A DNA stretch of 64,000 nt, from the NCBI RefSeq assembly GCF_002844595.1, contig NZ_PJNW01000005.1, forward strand, positions 186,001-250,000, in the 5' to 3' direction. The notes beneath the pieces were generated by a model. That model saw only the letters and a list, made by a program, of their open reading frames with translations, did not search any database and was not told where the DNA came from. Source of the DNA: Pleomorphomonas diazotrophica (lineage in GTDB: Bacteria; Pseudomonadota; Alphaproteobacteria; Rhizobiales; Pleomorphomonadaceae). Positions 48,012-57,835 of the stretch are shown piece by piece. Both the position numbers and the translations under genes were made by a program. Position 1 is the stretch's first letter. Each line of letters starts with the position of its first letter.

Positions 48012-50681
48012 ATGAGCGATACGAAAGACACCGACGACAAGAGCACGTCCATGGCGCCTAAGAAGACGCTGACCCTTTCCCGGCGCACCGTTGAGCAGGG
48101 AACGGTCAAGCAGAGCTTCAGCCATGGCCGGACAAAGGCCGTCGTGGTGGAGACCAAGAAGTCGCGCAAGCACGGCGACGGCAGCCCGCTTGAAAGCGTG
48201 CAGTCGACGCAGACCGCGCAGCTTCAGAAGTCGATCGCCGACAGCCTGAAGCCTCGCCGCGACGCCGCGCCTGCCAACGCTCCGCGCGAACAGCGCCGAC
48301 CGGCGCCGGGTGGCATGGTGCTGCGCACGCTCAGCCAGGACGAGATCGAGGCCCGCCAGGCCGCGCTTGCCGAAGCCATCGCCCGTGAGGCCGAGGCGCG
48401 CAAGCGCGCCGAGGAAGAGGCGAAGCGCCGGGCCGAGGAAGAGGCCCGTCGCAAGGTCGAGGAAGAAGAGCGCGCCAAGCGCGAGGCCGAAGAGGCCGCC
48501 GCTCGTGCCGTCGAGGAAGCGCGCCTGAAAGCCGAGGAAGAAGCCCGCGCCAAGGCGGCGCCCGCCGAGGCCGCACCGCCGAAGCCGGCTGAGCCTGCCG
48601 TTGCCAAGGCTCCCGTTGCCGACAAGAAGCCGGCTCCGGCCGGTGCGCCGCGTCCCGTCGCCGAGGTGGCTCCGCGCGGCAAGATCGCCGGCGACGATGA
48701 TGAAGAGAATCCGCGCGGCAAGCTGCTCGCCGCCAAGAAGGCACGCGTGCCGGCGCCCGCACCGGTCAAGAAGGCCGGCGAGGACGATCGTCGCAAGGGC
48801 CGCCTGACCATTTCCGCCGCCCTCTCCGACGACGAGGGCGAGCGTTCCCGTTCGCTTGCCGCCTTGAAGCGCAAGCGCGAGAAGGAACGGCGTGGCCAGC
48901 AGTCCGGTCCGCGCGAGAAGGTGCTGCGCGAGGTGGTTCTGCCCGAGGCGATCACCATCCAGGAACTCGCCAACCGCATGGCCGAGCGCGCCGTCGATGT
49001 CATCCGCCTGCTGATGAAGCAGGGCCAGATGCTGAAGATCAACGACGTGATCGATGCCGATACCGCCGAGCTGATCGCCACCGAGATGGGGCATACGGTG
49101 AAGCGCGTCTCCGAGGCCGACGTCGAAGAAGGCCTGTTCGATGCGCCCGACGTCGTGGCGGACACGCAGCCGCGTCCCCCTGTGGTCACCATCATGGGCC
49201 ACGTCGACCACGGCAAGACGTCGCTGCTCGACGCGTTGCGCCACGCCAACGTGGTGGCCGGCGAAGCCGGTGGCATCACCCAGCACATCGGTGCCTATCA
49301 GGTCGAGCAGAACGGCCAGAAGATCACCTTCATCGACACCCCGGGTCACGCCGCCTTCTCGGCGATGCGTGCCCGCGGCGCCAAGGTGACCGATATCGTC
49401 ATTCTCGTGGTGGCCGCAGACGACGGCGTCATGCCGCAGACGGTGGAGGCGATCAGCCACGCCAAGGCGGCAGGCGTTCCGATCATCGTCGCCATCAACA
49501 AGATCGACAAGCCCGACGCCAACCCTGAGCGCGTGCGCACCGAGTTGCTGCGCCATGAGATTCAGGTGGAATCGATGGGCGGCGACACGCTCGAAGTGGA
49601 AGTGTCCGCCAAGGCCAAGACCAATCTCGACAAGCTGCTCGAGATGATCCTGCTGCAGTCGGAAGTGCTGGAACTCAGGGCCAATCCCGACCGCGCCGCC
49701 GAAGGCATCGTCATCGAGGCCAAGCTCGACAAGGGCCGCGGCCCGGTGGCCACGGTGCTGGTTGACCGCGGCACGCTCAAGGTGGGCGACATTGTCGTCG
49801 CCGGCTCGGAATGGGGCCGCGTTCGCGCGCTCCTCGACGACCATGGCGCCAACGTCAACACCGCCGGTCCGGCCATGCCGGTCGAGGTGCTCGGCTTCCA
49901 GGGCACTCCGGACGCCGGCGACCGCGTCGCCGTCGTCGAGAATGAAGCCCGTGCCCGCGAGATCACCGAGTATCGCGTCCGTCAGAAGCGCGAGAACGTC
50001 GCCAAGCGTGCTTCCGGCTCGCGCGGCTCGCTCGAGCAGATGATGAGCAAGCTGCAGACCGCCGGCAAGAAGGAGTTCCCGCTGGTCGTCAAGACCGACG
50101 TGCAGGGCTCGCTCGAAGCCATTGTCGCCTCGCTCGAAAAGCTCGGCAACGAGGAAGTTGCGGCGCGGGTCATCCACGGCGGCGTCGGTGGCGTCACCGA
50201 GTCCGACGTCACGCTGGCCTCGGCCTCCGACGCGGCGATCATCGGCTTCAACGTCCGCGCCAACAAGCAGGCGCGCGATGCGGCCGACCGCGACGGCATC
50301 GAGATCCGCTACTACAACATCATCTACAATCTCGTGGATGACGTGAAGGCGGCGATGAGCGGCATGCTCACACCCGAGCGGCGCGAAACCTTCCTCGGCA
50401 ACGCCGAGATCCTGGAGGTGTTCAACATCTCCAAGGTCGGCAAGGTCGCGGGCTGCCGCGTCACCGAGGGCATGGTGGAGCGCGGCGCCTCGGTGCGCCT
50501 CATCCGCGACAACGTGGTTATCCACGAGGGCAAGCTCGGAACGCTCAAGCGCTTCAAAGACGATGTCAAGGAAGTCCACGCCGGTCAGGAATGCGGCATG
50601 AACTTCGAGGCCTATCAGGACATGCGGGCCGGCGACGTCATCGAGTGCTTCCGCGTTGAAGAGATCGCCCGCACGCTGTAA
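48012..50681 (+). CDS. infB: Translation initiation factor IF-2
   Basis: 889 aa from the ATG at 48012 ([10 protein letters not shown]); the frame is open upstream to 47961 without a better start. An N-terminal alpha-specific domain (~1-70) is followed by a long Glu/Ala/Lys/Arg coiled coil (~120-190) and a Pro/Ala linker. The G domain shows [17 protein letters not shown] (G1), [19 protein letters not shown] (G3) and [13 protein letters not shown] (G4). The C-terminal domains bind fMet-tRNA. It recruits initiator tRNA and joins the ribosomal subunits. Confidence 0.97.
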   Translation: MSDTKDTDDKSTSMAPKKTLTLSRRTVEQGTVKQSFSHGRTKAVVVETKKSRKHGDGSPLESVQSTQTAQLQKSIADSLKPRRDAAPANAPREQRRPAPGGMVLRTLSQDEIEARQAALAEAIAREAEARKRAEEEAKRRAEEEARRKVEEEERAKREAEEAAARAVEEARLKAEEEARAKAAPAEAAPPKPAEPAVAKAPVADKKPAPAGAPRPVAEVAPRGKIAGDDDEENPRGKLLAAKKARVPAPAPVKKAGEDDRRKGRLTISAALSDDEGERSRSLAALKRKREKERRGQQSGPREKVLREVVLPEAITIQELANRMAERAVDVIRLLMKQGQMLKINDVIDADTAELIATEMGHTVKRVSEADVEEGLFDAPDVVADTQPRPPVVTIMGHVDHGKTSLLDALRHANVVAGEAGGITQHIGAYQVEQNGQKITFIDTPGHAAFSAMRARGAKVTDIVILVVAADDGVMPQTVEAISHAKAAGVPIIVAINKIDKPDANPERVRTELLRHEIQVESMGGDTLEVEVSAKAKTNLDKLLEMILLQSEVLELRANPDRAAEGIVIEAKLDKGRGPVATVLVDRGTLKVGDIVVAGSEWGRVRALLDDHGANVNTAGPAMPVEVLGFQGTPDAGDRVAVVENEARAREITEYRVRQKRENVAKRASGSRGSLEQMMSKLQTAGKKEFPLVVKTDVQGSLEAIVASLEKLGNEEVAARVIHGGVGGVTESDVTLASASDAAIIGFNVRANKQARDAADRDGIEIRYYNIIYNLVDDVKAAMSGMLTPERRETFLGNAEILEVFNISKVGKVAGCRVTEGMVERGASVRLIRDNVVIHEGKLGTLKRFKDDVKEVHAGQECGMNFEAYQDMRAGDVIECFRVEEIARTL

Positions 50682-50687
50682 TGGCTG

Positions 50688-50713
50688 GCCCGGCGTCTTT
50701 CGGGACGCCGGGC
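50688..50713 (+). other. Hairpin directly after infB
   Basis: GCCCGGCGTC-TTTCGG-GACGCCGGGC, ten perfect pairs, starting 7 bp after the infB stop. No T-run follows (GCCTTCTC), so it looks like an RNA 3' stabiliser or processing site more than a complete terminator; rbfA may still be reached by read-through. Confidence 0.5.
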
Positions 50714-50732
50714 GCCTTCTCGACGGCACGCC

Positions 50733-51245
50733 ATGACCGACACCGCCGACCTCGCCCCGGACGTACCTACAACGCGCCGCTTCGTCTTCACGACGACGGA
50801 GGCCGACGCGCTGGCGCTGGAGGCACTGCTGAAGCCGGCTGACCGCGGCTGGCGCTCGTTCCTAGGCTATATCCTGGCCCTGCCGCCGCTCGTTATCGTC
50901 TCCTGGCTGACGCGCGATGCCGAGTGGCCGGTGTGGTTCGCCGCCTTCGGTCTTTGCGGGCTTGCAGCTTGGCAGCTGGCGCGCTTGGTTCTCAAGACAG
51001 AGCGATCGCGGGCGGCGCGGCGCCATCCGGTCGGAGCTGGGCGGATCGAGTTTGCCGGCGGCCGCCTTGAAGGCACGATCGGCGGCGTAGCGGTCGACAT
51101 CCCAACGATGTCCGGCCGTCGCGTCGAGACCGATGTCGGCCATCTCTTCGTTGTCGCCGGCGAAGGGCCGGCGCTGATCCTGCCGCTTTCGGCCTTTGCC
51201 GACAGATCTGATCTGACGGCCTTCGCTGCAAAGCTGAAAGGTTAG
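50733..51245 (+). CDS. YcxB-like membrane protein of unknown function
   Basis: 170 aa. Two close hydrophobic segments (FLGYILALPPLVIVSW and PVWFAAFGLCGLAAWQLA, ~42-82), then a soluble region with ARRHPVGAGRIEF..GGRLEGTIGG and VAGEGPALILPLSAFADRSD near the end, where YcxB proteins have their C-terminal beta domain. Function is unknown for the family. It sits between infB and rbfA, where most relatives have nothing, and probably shares the transcript. Assignment is by pattern only. Confidence 0.72.
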   Translation: MTDTADLAPDVPTTRRFVFTTTEADALALEALLKPADRGWRSFLGYILALPPLVIVSWLTRDAEWPVWFAAFGLCGLAAWQLARLVLKTERSRAARRHPVGAGRIEFAGGRLEGTIGGVAVDIPTMSGRRVETDVGHLFVVAGEGPALILPLSAFADRSDLTAFAAKLKG

Positions 51246-51270
51246 CCGGGTCAGATCCTAGCACTGATTG

Positions 51271-51291
51271 CCATGGACCTATTGTCCATGG
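51271..51291. promoter_or_regulatory. Perfect palindrome upstream of rbfA
   Basis: CCATGGAC-CTATT-GTCCATGG: 8-bp arms, 70 bp before the rbfA start, with no U run. It could be an operator or an RNA hairpin. Which one cannot be decided from sequence. Confidence 0.4.
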
Positions 51292-51360
51292 TCTCAATCC
51301 CACGCGCTCCCTAAGATCGGACGTCATCCGCTTGAGGAGGCGCCCAACCGAGGTTTCATC

Positions 51361-51798
51361 ATGGTCCAGCACGGCCAAAGCCAGGGGCAGGCCCGCGCCC
51401 CCTCCCAGCGCCAGCTTCGCGTCGGGGAGTTGATCCGTCACGCGCTGGCCGAAATCCTGGCGCGCGGCGAACTCATGGACGACGAAGTGACACGGATGAT
51501 GGTCACCGTGCCTGAAGTGCGCGTCAGTCCCGACCTGCGCAATGCCACCGTCTACATCACGCCGCTCGGCGGCGGCGAGCCGAAGCAGGCCGAAAAGGCG
51601 ATGGCTCGCAACGCGCGCTGGCTGCGCGGCCAGGTGGCGCACCGGGTCAATCTCAAGTTCGCGCCCGACCTGACCTTTCGCTACGATGATCGCTTCGACG
51701 AGACCGCTCATATCGACGCGATCCTGCATTCCCCCGACGTGGCGCGCGACCTTGACGAGTCCGACCGGGACGACCAGCGAGACGACAAGGACGAGTGA
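51361..51798 (+). CDS. rbfA: 30S ribosome-binding factor RbfA
   Basis: 145 aa from the ATG at 51361 (MVQHGQSQGQ); residues before it in the same frame are not family-like. KH-type fold with LRVGELIRHALAEILARGEL, VSPDLRNATVYITPLGG, LRGQVAHRVNLKFAPDLTF and a C-terminal acidic tail (DLDESDRDDQRDDKDE) characteristic of alphas. It aids 16S 5'-end maturation and cold adaptation. A GST gene follows after 99 bp, so the usual rbfA-truB contiguity is broken. Confidence 0.96.
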   Translation: MVQHGQSQGQARAPSQRQLRVGELIRHALAEILARGELMDDEVTRMMVTVPEVRVSPDLRNATVYITPLGGGEPKQAEKAMARNARWLRGQVAHRVNLKFAPDLTFRYDDRFDETAHIDAILHSPDVARDLDESDRDDQRDDKDE

Positions 51799-51897
51799 CA
51801 GTTTCTGTCAGCAGTGGAACTGACGCTTCCTGACGTGATGAGGCGTGAAACTCCTCCTCGACGGACCGCCGAAGCGGCCGCGAGGAGGATGTTCCCC

Positions 51898-52536
51898 ATG
51901 ACCGACGACCGCATCACATTCCACTACGCGCCGCAGACCCGCGCCTTTGGTACCCGCGTCCTCCTCGAAGAGCTCGGCGTACCCTATGACCTGCATGTCA
52001 TGGACACCCGAGCCGGCGATCAGTTGAAGCCGGACTATCTCGCCGTTAATCCGATGGGCAAGGTGCCGGCCATCAGTCACCGCGGCAGCGTGGTGACCGA
52101 ACAGGCCGCCGTCGCCCTCTATCTCGGCGATCTTTTCCCGGAGACCGGTCTGGCTCCGGCTCTCGATGATCCTCGTCGCGGTTCTTACCTGCGCTGGATG
52201 GTGTTCTACGGCTCCAGCTTCGAGCCGGCACTGGTCGATCATGCCATGAAGCGTCCGCCGCTGCCCCGATCCACGGCGCCTTACGCCGACTATGAGACGG
52301 TGGTCGCCACGGTCAACGAGCAGGTCAGGCGTGCGGCACCCTTCTGGCTCGGCGAGCGCTTCACGGTGGCCGACGTGCTGTGGGGCTCGGCGCTGTTCTG
52401 GGTCACCAACTTCGGCATCTTCGAGAAGACGCCAGAGGTTGCCGCCTATATCGAGCGGGTCATCAGCCGCCCGGCCTTCAGAAAGGCGCAGGCCGACGAG
52501 GCGGCTCTGATCGCCGCCCGCGACGCTGCCGCTTGA
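51898..52536 (+). CDS. Glutathione S-transferase family protein
   Basis: 212 aa from the ATG at 51898 with AGGAGG nine bases upstream; the frame is open to 51814. The N-terminal thioredoxin-like domain has FHYAPQTRAFGTRVLLEELG, DYLAVNPMGKVPAISHRGSV and TEQAAVALYLGDLFPE, and a helical C-terminal domain (~85-205) contains GERFTVADVLWGSALFW. Substrate class is unknown. It stops 1 bp before the convergent EamA gene stop. It breaks the rbfA-truB pairing and could be a local insertion. Confidence 0.93.
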   Translation: MTDDRITFHYAPQTRAFGTRVLLEELGVPYDLHVMDTRAGDQLKPDYLAVNPMGKVPAISHRGSVVTEQAAVALYLGDLFPETGLAPALDDPRRGSYLRWMVFYGSSFEPALVDHAMKRPPLPRSTAPYADYETVVATVNEQVRRAAPFWLGERFTVADVLWGSALFWVTNFGIFEKTPEVAAYIERVISRPAFRKAQADEAALIAARDAAA

Positions 52537-52537
52537 A

Positions 52538-53371
52538 TCAAAGAAGACGGAGAGCGGCCACACCGGCCACCACCAACAGGGCGGCGGCAATGCGCCGCCC
52601 GCCGACCTTTTCACCGAAGGCCAGTCGTGACAGCACCAGCGCAAAGATGATCGACGTCTCGCGCAGGGCGGCGACCGGCGCGACGGGCGTCCGCGTCATC
52701 GCCCACAATGCGACACCGTAGGAAAGCGTGGTCGCCGCTCCGCCGGCAAGGCCGAGGGCGAGCGTCCGCGCCCGGAGCCGGGGACGCGCGCCGCCGACAA
52801 GCGCCATGGTCACGGTGACCAGCCCCGTCAGCACGGCCAGCATCAGCGTGTAGGAGATGGGGGCGCCGGAAAGACGCGCGCCGCTGGCGTCCACCAGAGT
52901 ATAGGCGGCGATCACCATGGCATTGCAAAGCGCTGCGGCGGCGCCCTTGGCAGCCAGCGGCTGATGGAAAGCGCCCAGCGTGAGCGCCAACACGCCCGCC
53001 GAGATCAGGCCGACCGCCAGCCATTCTCCGCCGGCCAGCGTTTCACCGAACAGAATTGCCCCCGACAAGGCGACGACGAGCGGCGCCGCGCCGCGCATCA
53101 GGGGATAGGCAATGCTCATGTCGGCGATGCGATAGGCGCGGGCGATCAGCAGATAATAGACGCTCTGCAGCAGCACAGACGCGCCAAGAAATGGCCAGCT
53201 CGCCGGAGCCGGCAACGGCAGAAAAGGCAGAACCGCCATCGCGATCAGCCCGGCACCGAGCGCCACCGACAAGGTCATGGAGAGCTTGTCGGCAGCCCCC
53301 TTGACGAGCACGTTCCAGCCGGCATGGATGAATGCTGCCGCGAGGATGGCGACAAAGACGCCAGGGGACAT
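52538..53371 (-). CDS. EamA/DMT family permease
   Basis: 277 aa from the ATG at 53371, which has GGAGAACAA directly upstream; 22 more codons are open before it but lack a ribosome site and family content. Ten predicted membrane helices as two EamA repeats ([20 protein letters not shown] ... [19 protein letters not shown]; second repeat from [12 protein letters not shown], with [20 protein letters not shown]). DMT permeases move small metabolites across the inner membrane; the substrate cannot be told. It is convergent with the GST gene and divergent from truB (186 bp). Confidence 0.92.
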   Translation of the reverse strand: MSPGVFVAILAAAFIHAGWNVLVKGAADKLSMTLSVALGAGLIAMAVLPFLPLPAPASWPFLGASVLLQSVYYLLIARAYRIADMSIAYPLMRGAAPLVVALSGAILFGETLAGGEWLAVGLISAGVLALTLGAFHQPLAAKGAAAALCNAMVIAAYTLVDASGARLSGAPISYTLMLAVLTGLVTVTMALVGGARPRLRARTLALGLAGGAATTLSYGVALWAMTRTPVAPVAALRETSIIFALVLSRLAFGEKVGGRRIAAALLVVAGVAALRLL

Positions 53372-53557
53372 TTGTTCTCCGGAAGATTCGCCGGCAACCG
53401 GCCATCCCACCTTTTCATGCCAGCGATGCCACCGCAATCTTGCGGGCCTTGCCTTCCCACAGTCCCCGGTGTAGGAGCGGCGCCTTCCGGACGCTTTGTC
53501 CGCCGTCTTTTCGCCGCGCCGGGTTCTACTCCCGGTCGGCGCACGCAGGATTCAGGT

Positions 53558-54469
53558 ATGGCACGCAAGAAAAAAGGCACGGTCCACGGCTGGGTGGTGC
53601 TCGACAAGCCCTATGGCATGACCTCGACGCAGGCGGTCGGCGCCATGAAGCGCATCTTCGGCACGCCCAAGGCCGGACACGCCGGCACGCTCGACCCGCT
53701 TGCCTCGGGCATGCTGCCGATCGCGCTTGGGGAAGCCACCAAGACCGTGCCCTATGTGATGGACGGCGACAAGCTCTACCGCTTCACCGTACGCTGGGGA
53801 GCCGAAACCTCGACGGACGACGCCGAGGGCGAGGTGGTCAAGGCCTCCGACCACCGGCCGAGCGCCGACGACATCGACGCCGTGCTCGACGAGTTCGAGG
53901 GCGAGATCCTGCAGACACCGCCCGCCTTCTCGGCGATCAAGGTGGACGGCGAGCGGGCCTATGACCTTGCCCGCGCCGGCGAGACGGTCGAGCTGGAGGC
54001 GCGGCCGGTGACAGTGCATCGGCTCGATCTCGTCGACTGCCCCGATGCCGATACCGCGGTCTTCGAGGCCGAGTGCGGCAAGGGCACCTATGTGCGCGCC
54101 ATCGCCCGCGACATGGGCCGGCGTCTCGGCACGGCCGGCCATGTCATCGAGCTTCGGCGGCTCGTCGTCGGGCCATTCGGCGAGGAGGACATGGTGACCA
54201 TCGACGCGCTGCAGGCGGCGCTGGAAGCGGATGGCGACGCGCTGTCGTTGCTGACGCCGATCGAAGCCGCCCTTGCAGGCTTGCCGCAGCTGGACGTCAC
54301 CTCCGATCAGGCAGTCCGGCTCCGGAACGGCAACCCCGTGCTGCTGCGCGGACGCGACGCGCCGGTCGAAGAGGAGGCGGTCGGCGTGTTCGAGCGCGGC
54401 CGACTGATGGCCATTGCCAAGGTGGAGCATGGCGAGCTGAAACCGGTCCGGTTGATCCTGCCGGACTGA
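53558..54469 (+). CDS. truB: tRNA pseudouridine(55) synthase TruB
   Basis: 303 aa from the ATG at 53558 ([20 protein letters not shown]), with CAGGA upstream. Catalytic Asp in [20 protein letters not shown], plus [34 protein letters not shown] and [10 protein letters not shown], complete for the family. A PUA-like C-terminus (~240-303) is present. It makes Psi55 in the tRNA T arm. A structured intergenic region separates it from rpsO. Confidence 0.97.
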   Translation: MARKKKGTVHGWVVLDKPYGMTSTQAVGAMKRIFGTPKAGHAGTLDPLASGMLPIALGEATKTVPYVMDGDKLYRFTVRWGAETSTDDAEGEVVKASDHRPSADDIDAVLDEFEGEILQTPPAFSAIKVDGERAYDLARAGETVELEARPVTVHRLDLVDCPDADTAVFEAECGKGTYVRAIARDMGRRLGTAGHVIELRRLVVGPFGEEDMVTIDALQAALEADGDALSLLTPIEAALAGLPQLDVTSDQAVRLRNGNPVLLRGRDAPVEEEAVGVFERGRLMAIAKVEHGELKPVRLILPD

Positions 54470-54535
54470 GGCAGGCGGTCCTTCTCCGGCTCCGGATTGC
54501 CGCTGGCATTCGGACGCTTTTTCCTGTAGAGAAAC

Positions 54536-54597
54536 CGCAACCTGATCATACAGGTTGCGCCGACCCGGCTGGACGACATCCCGGCCGGGCCATTTTT
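54536..54597 (+). promoter_or_regulatory. Structured leader and terminator before rpsO
   Basis: Two hairpins: CGCAACCTG-ATCATA-CAGGTTGCG (54536-54559, 9 perfect pairs) and CCCGGCTGG-N8-CCGGCCGGG (54564-54589, 9 pairs with one G-U) followed by ATTTTT (54592-54597). The latter looks like an intrinsic terminator 25 bp before the rpsO start. S15 autoregulatory leaders are known in several phyla. Whether this pair is such a leader or just the truB terminator is undecided. Confidence 0.6.
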
Positions 54598-54622
54598 GCT
54601 ATCCAACGACAAGGAGTCACCG

Positions 54623-54892
54623 ATGTCGATCACTGCCGAGCGCAAGGCCGCTCTCATCAAGGAATATGCCACCCTCGAGGGCGACACCGGTTCGCCGGAA
54701 GTCCAGGTGGCGATCCTGTCCGAGCGCATCGCCAACCTCACCGAGCATTTCAAGAGCCACGTCAAGGACAACCACTCCCGCCGCGGCCTTCTGAAGCTGG
54801 TGAGCCAGCGTCGTCAGCTTCTGGACTACCTGAAGCGCAAGGACGCCTCGCGTTATGCCGCGCTGATCAGCCGCCTCGGCCTGCGCCGCTGA
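54623..54892 (+). CDS. rpsO: 30S ribosomal protein S15
   Basis: 89 aa, exact family length, from the ATG at 54623 with AAGGAG upstream; the frame stays open to 54596. Signatures: [40 protein letters not shown] and the C-terminal ISRLGLRR. It binds the central domain of 16S rRNA in early assembly. A structured leader precedes it and pnp follows after 272 bp with further hairpins. Confidence 0.98.
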   Translation: MSITAERKAALIKEYATLEGDTGSPEVQVAILSERIANLTEHFKSHVKDNHSRRGLLKLVSQRRQLLDYLKRKDASRYAALISRLGLRR

Positions 54893-54901
54893 CGGTTTCC
54901 C

Positions 54902-54925
54902 GGAAGGGCGGCCCGCCGCCCTTCC
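54902..54925 (+). other. GC-rich inverted repeat after rpsO
   Basis: GGAAGGGCGGC-CC-GCCGCCCTTCC: 11-bp arms with a 2-base gap, 9 bp after the rpsO stop. There is no U run (CACCCGCC follows), so stabilisation or processing is more plausible than termination. Confidence 0.5.
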
Positions 54926-55084
54926 CACCCGCCGCTTCGGCCTGCCGAGGCGGCTCCGGTTTCCCGCCGCCCTGAGACGAGGGCGTGGGTCCGCCCGCAG
55001 AAGCGGGCAAGAACGACAGGCGCCGTCGCCCCGCCGGGGTGAGCGCCGCTCCGGCGTGTTCCGCACCCTGGGGCAGGATTGCCA

Positions 55085-55110
55085 GACGCTCCCGATATGG
55101 GAGGAGCGTC
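55085..55110 (+). promoter_or_regulatory. Hairpin in the pnp leader, possible RNase III/PNPase control site
   Basis: GACGCTCC-N10-GGAGCGTC, 8 perfect pairs, extendable by CC/GG inside, 54 bp before the pnp start. In E. coli pnp is autoregulated through an RNase III-cut leader stem; this stem occupies the equivalent place. The spacer between rpsO and pnp (272 bp) holds no gene. Confidence 0.4.
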
Positions 55111-55164
55111 TCGTCGTCTTGCCCGTGGGCCGCGCGCCGGACCAGACAAGAACGGAACAAACGC

Positions 55165-57303
55165 ATGTTCGATATTCAGAAAGTCGAGATCGACTGGGCC
55201 GGCCAGAAGCTGACCCTCGAGACGGGCCGTATTGCCCGCCAGGCCGATGGCGCGGTGCTCGCGACGCTCGGCGAAACGTCGGTCCTCGCCACCGTGGTCT
55301 CCGCCAAGGAGCCGAAGCCCGGCCAGGACTTCTTCCCGCTGACCGTCAACTACCAGGAAAAGGCCTTCGCGGCCGGCAAGATTCCCGGCGGCTACTTCAA
55401 GCGCGAAGGCCGCCCGGCCGAGCACGAGACGCTGATCTCCCGCCTGATCGACCGCCCGATCCGCCCGCTGTTCCCCGATGGCTACAAGTGCGACACCCAG
55501 GTGATCGTCACCGTGCTCAGCCATGACATGGAGAACTCGCCCGACGTTCTCGCCATGGTCGCCGCCTCGGCAGCGCTCACCATTTCCGGCGTGCCCTTCA
55601 TGGGCCCGGTCGGCGCGGCTCGCGTCGGCCTGATCGAGGGCGCCTACGTCCTCAACCCGCCGGTCGACAAGATGGCCGACAGCAAGCTCGACCTCGTCGT
55701 CGCTGGTACGGGCGATGCCGTGCTGATGGTGGAATCGGAAGCCCAGGAGCTCGACGAAGACACCATGCTGGGCGCCGTGATGTTCGGTCACCGCGGCTTC
55801 CAGCCGGTGATCGACGCCATCATTCGCCTTGCCGAGCGCGCCGCCAAGGAGCCGCGCGAGTTCGTCGCCAAGGACGTATCCGAGGTCGAGCAGGCCGTGC
55901 TGGCCATCGCCGAGCAGGACCTGCGCGCCGCCTACAAGATCACCGCCAAGCAGGAGCGTTACGCCGCCGTCGACGCCGCCCGCGCCAAGGTGATGGGCGA
56001 GTTGTTCCCGGAAGGCGCCGAGCCGCGCTTCGACAAGGAGACGGTCTCCAACGTCTTCCACGACCTGCAGGCCAAGATCGTCCGCTGGAACATCCTGGAC
56101 ACTGGTAGCCGCATCGACGGCCGCGACCTCAAGACCGTGCGTCCGATCGTCGCCCAGGTGGGCGTGCTGCCGCGCGCTCACGGTTCGGCGCTGTTCACCC
56201 GCGGCGAGACGCAGGCCCTCGTGGTTGCCACCCTCGGTACCGGCGAGGACGAGCAGTTCATCGAGACGCTGGAAGGCACCCGCAAGGAACGCTTCCTGCT
56301 TCACTACAACTTCCCGCCCTTCTCGGTCGGCGAGACCGGCCGCATGGGTTCGCCCGGCCGCCGCGAGATCGGCCATGGCAAGCTTGCCTGGCGCGCCATT
56401 CATCCGGAGCTGCCGGCCCATCACGAGTTCCCCTACACCATTCGTCTGGTGTCGGAGATCACCGAGTCCAACGGCTCGTCGTCGATGGCCACCGTCTGCG
56501 GCTCCTCGCTGGCCCTCATGGATGCCGGCGTGCCGCTGAAGGCGCCGACCGCCGGCATCGCCATGGGCCTCATCAAGGAGGGTGACCGCTTCGCGGTTCT
56601 CTCCGACATCCTCGGCGACGAAGATCACCTCGGCGACATGGACTTCAAGGTGGCCGGCACGGCCGCTGGCATCACCTCGCTGCAGATGGACATCAAGATC
56701 ACCGGCATCACCGAGGAGATCATGAAGGTCGCCCTCGCCCAGGCCAAGGGCGGTCGCGAGCACATCCTCGGCGAGATGTCCAAGGCGCTGACTGGCGCCC
56801 GCGCCTCGATCGGCGAGCATGCTCCGCGCATCGAAGTGATGAAGATCAACCCCGACAAGATCCGCGAAGTGATCGGCTCGGGCGGCAAGGTCATCCGCGA
56901 GATCGTCGAGAAGACCGGCGCCAAGATCGACATCCAGGACGACGGCACCGTCAAGTTCGCCTCGTCGGACCTGAAGGCGATCACCGCCGCCATGAACTGG
57001 GTGAAGGGCATCGCAGCCGAGCCGGAAATCGGCGCCATCTATGAAGGCACCGTGGTGAAGTGCGTCGACTTCGGCGCCTTCGTCAACTTCTTCGGCACCC
57101 GCGACGGCCTCGTCCACGTGTCCCAGCTCGCCCCGCAGCGCGTCCAGAACGTCAAGGACGTCGTCAAGGAAGGCGACAAGGTGTGGGTCAAGCTGATGGG
57201 CTTCGACGAGCGCGGCAAGGTGCGCCTGTCGATGAAGGTGGTCGACCAGGCCACCGGCCAGGAAATCAAGCAGGACGAGAAGGCCGAGCCGAAGGGCGAG
57301 TGA
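55165..57303 (+). CDS. pnp: Polyribonucleotide nucleotidyltransferase (PNPase)
   Basis: 712 aa from the ATG at 55165 ([16 protein letters not shown]); the open frame back to 54985 is arginine-rich and not protein-like. Two RNase PH domains (first with [15 protein letters not shown]; second with [20 protein letters not shown] and [19 protein letters not shown]), then a KH domain ([15 protein letters not shown]) and an S1 domain ([18 protein letters not shown]). It degrades mRNA 3'-5' phosphorolytically in the RNA degradosome. A perfect terminator follows. Confidence 0.98.
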   Translation: MFDIQKVEIDWAGQKLTLETGRIARQADGAVLATLGETSVLATVVSAKEPKPGQDFFPLTVNYQEKAFAAGKIPGGYFKREGRPAEHETLISRLIDRPIRPLFPDGYKCDTQVIVTVLSHDMENSPDVLAMVAASAALTISGVPFMGPVGAARVGLIEGAYVLNPPVDKMADSKLDLVVAGTGDAVLMVESEAQELDEDTMLGAVMFGHRGFQPVIDAIIRLAERAAKEPREFVAKDVSEVEQAVLAIAEQDLRAAYKITAKQERYAAVDAARAKVMGELFPEGAEPRFDKETVSNVFHDLQAKIVRWNILDTGSRIDGRDLKTVRPIVAQVGVLPRAHGSALFTRGETQALVVATLGTGEDEQFIETLEGTRKERFLLHYNFPPFSVGETGRMGSPGRREIGHGKLAWRAIHPELPAHHEFPYTIRLVSEITESNGSSSMATVCGSSLALMDAGVPLKAPTAGIAMGLIKEGDRFAVLSDILGDEDHLGDMDFKVAGTAAGITSLQMDIKITGITEEIMKVALAQAKGGREHILGEMSKALTGARASIGEHAPRIEVMKINPDKIREVIGSGGKVIREIVEKTGAKIDIQDDGTVKFASSDLKAITAAMNWVKGIAAEPEIGAIYEGTVVKCVDFGAFVNFFGTRDGLVHVSQLAPQRVQNVKDVVKEGDKVWVKLMGFDERGKVRLSMKVVDQATGQEIKQDEKAEPKGE

Positions 57304-57326
57304 CCTCCGTTTCTTGAATGACAATG

Positions 57327-57362
57327 GCGGCCGGCGCGACACATCGCGTCGGCCGCTTTTTT
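57327..57362 (+). terminator. Intrinsic terminator after pnp
   Basis: 13-pair stem GCGGCCGGCGCGA / TCGCGTCGGCCGC (one G-U), loop CACA, then TTTTTT; 23 bp after the pnp stop. Confidence 0.93.
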
Positions 57363-57559
57363 CCGCCTTGGGTGCCAGCATGCCTCCGGCCCTCAGTCTT
57401 TCCTCTTCGCACGCGGGCGCCGCTTGGTGCCGGAAGCCGCTTCGCGGCTTCGGAGGACGTTCTGTTTGCAGCCTTCCGCACTTGACAGCGGACTGCCGCT
57501 GGCCCTTGATGCGCGCCGACGAAAGCGCCGCGAGACGGCGGCATCCAGGACGTGAATCC

Positions 57560-57835
57560 ATGCTGGTCAAGACCGACGATCTGCCTCACGAAGTCCGCTA
57601 CACCAAGACCGACGCCATCATCTCGGCGGTCGGGGCGACCTTGCTGATCGTCTCGGAAATGCTGGGGGCCATCGTGGCTTTCGCTTGGGCGATCGGCAGC
57701 ATGCTCGGACTTGGTGAGACGCCGATCCTCATCTTCATCGGCGTCATGGCCATTCCTGGTCTGGTTCTATCGCTGACGCTCACCCGACGCATCCTGCGCG
57801 TCGAGCATTCCTTGCGCGACAGCGGCAGCTTCTGA
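57560..57835 (+). CDS. Small two-helix membrane protein of unknown function
   Basis: 91 aa from the ATG at 57560 (MLVKTDDLPHEVRYTK), with AGGA upstream. Two hydrophobic helices (AIISAVGATLLIVSEMLGAI and GETPILIFIGVMAIPGLVLS) and a basic end (TRRILRVEHSLRD). No family recognised. The reading frame is open back to 57314, but that part overlaps the pnp terminator and looks non-coding. It has its own terminator 42 bp after the stop. Confidence 0.6.
   Translation: MLVKTDDLPHEVRYTKTDAIISAVGATLLIVSEMLGAIVAFAWAIGSMLGLGETPILIFIGVMAIPGLVLSLTLTRRILRVEHSLRDSGSF

Noticed and set aside
47664-50729. Reverse-strand open frame of about 1020 codons opposite infB and ylxR
   Set aside because: Same antisense effect in high GC3 DNA; composition is biased and no family pattern is visible.
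54853-57570. Reverse-strand open frame of about 900 codons opposite pnp
   Set aside because: Antisense of a certain gene, low-complexity Gly/Leu/Asp/His-rich sequence, no ribosome site.
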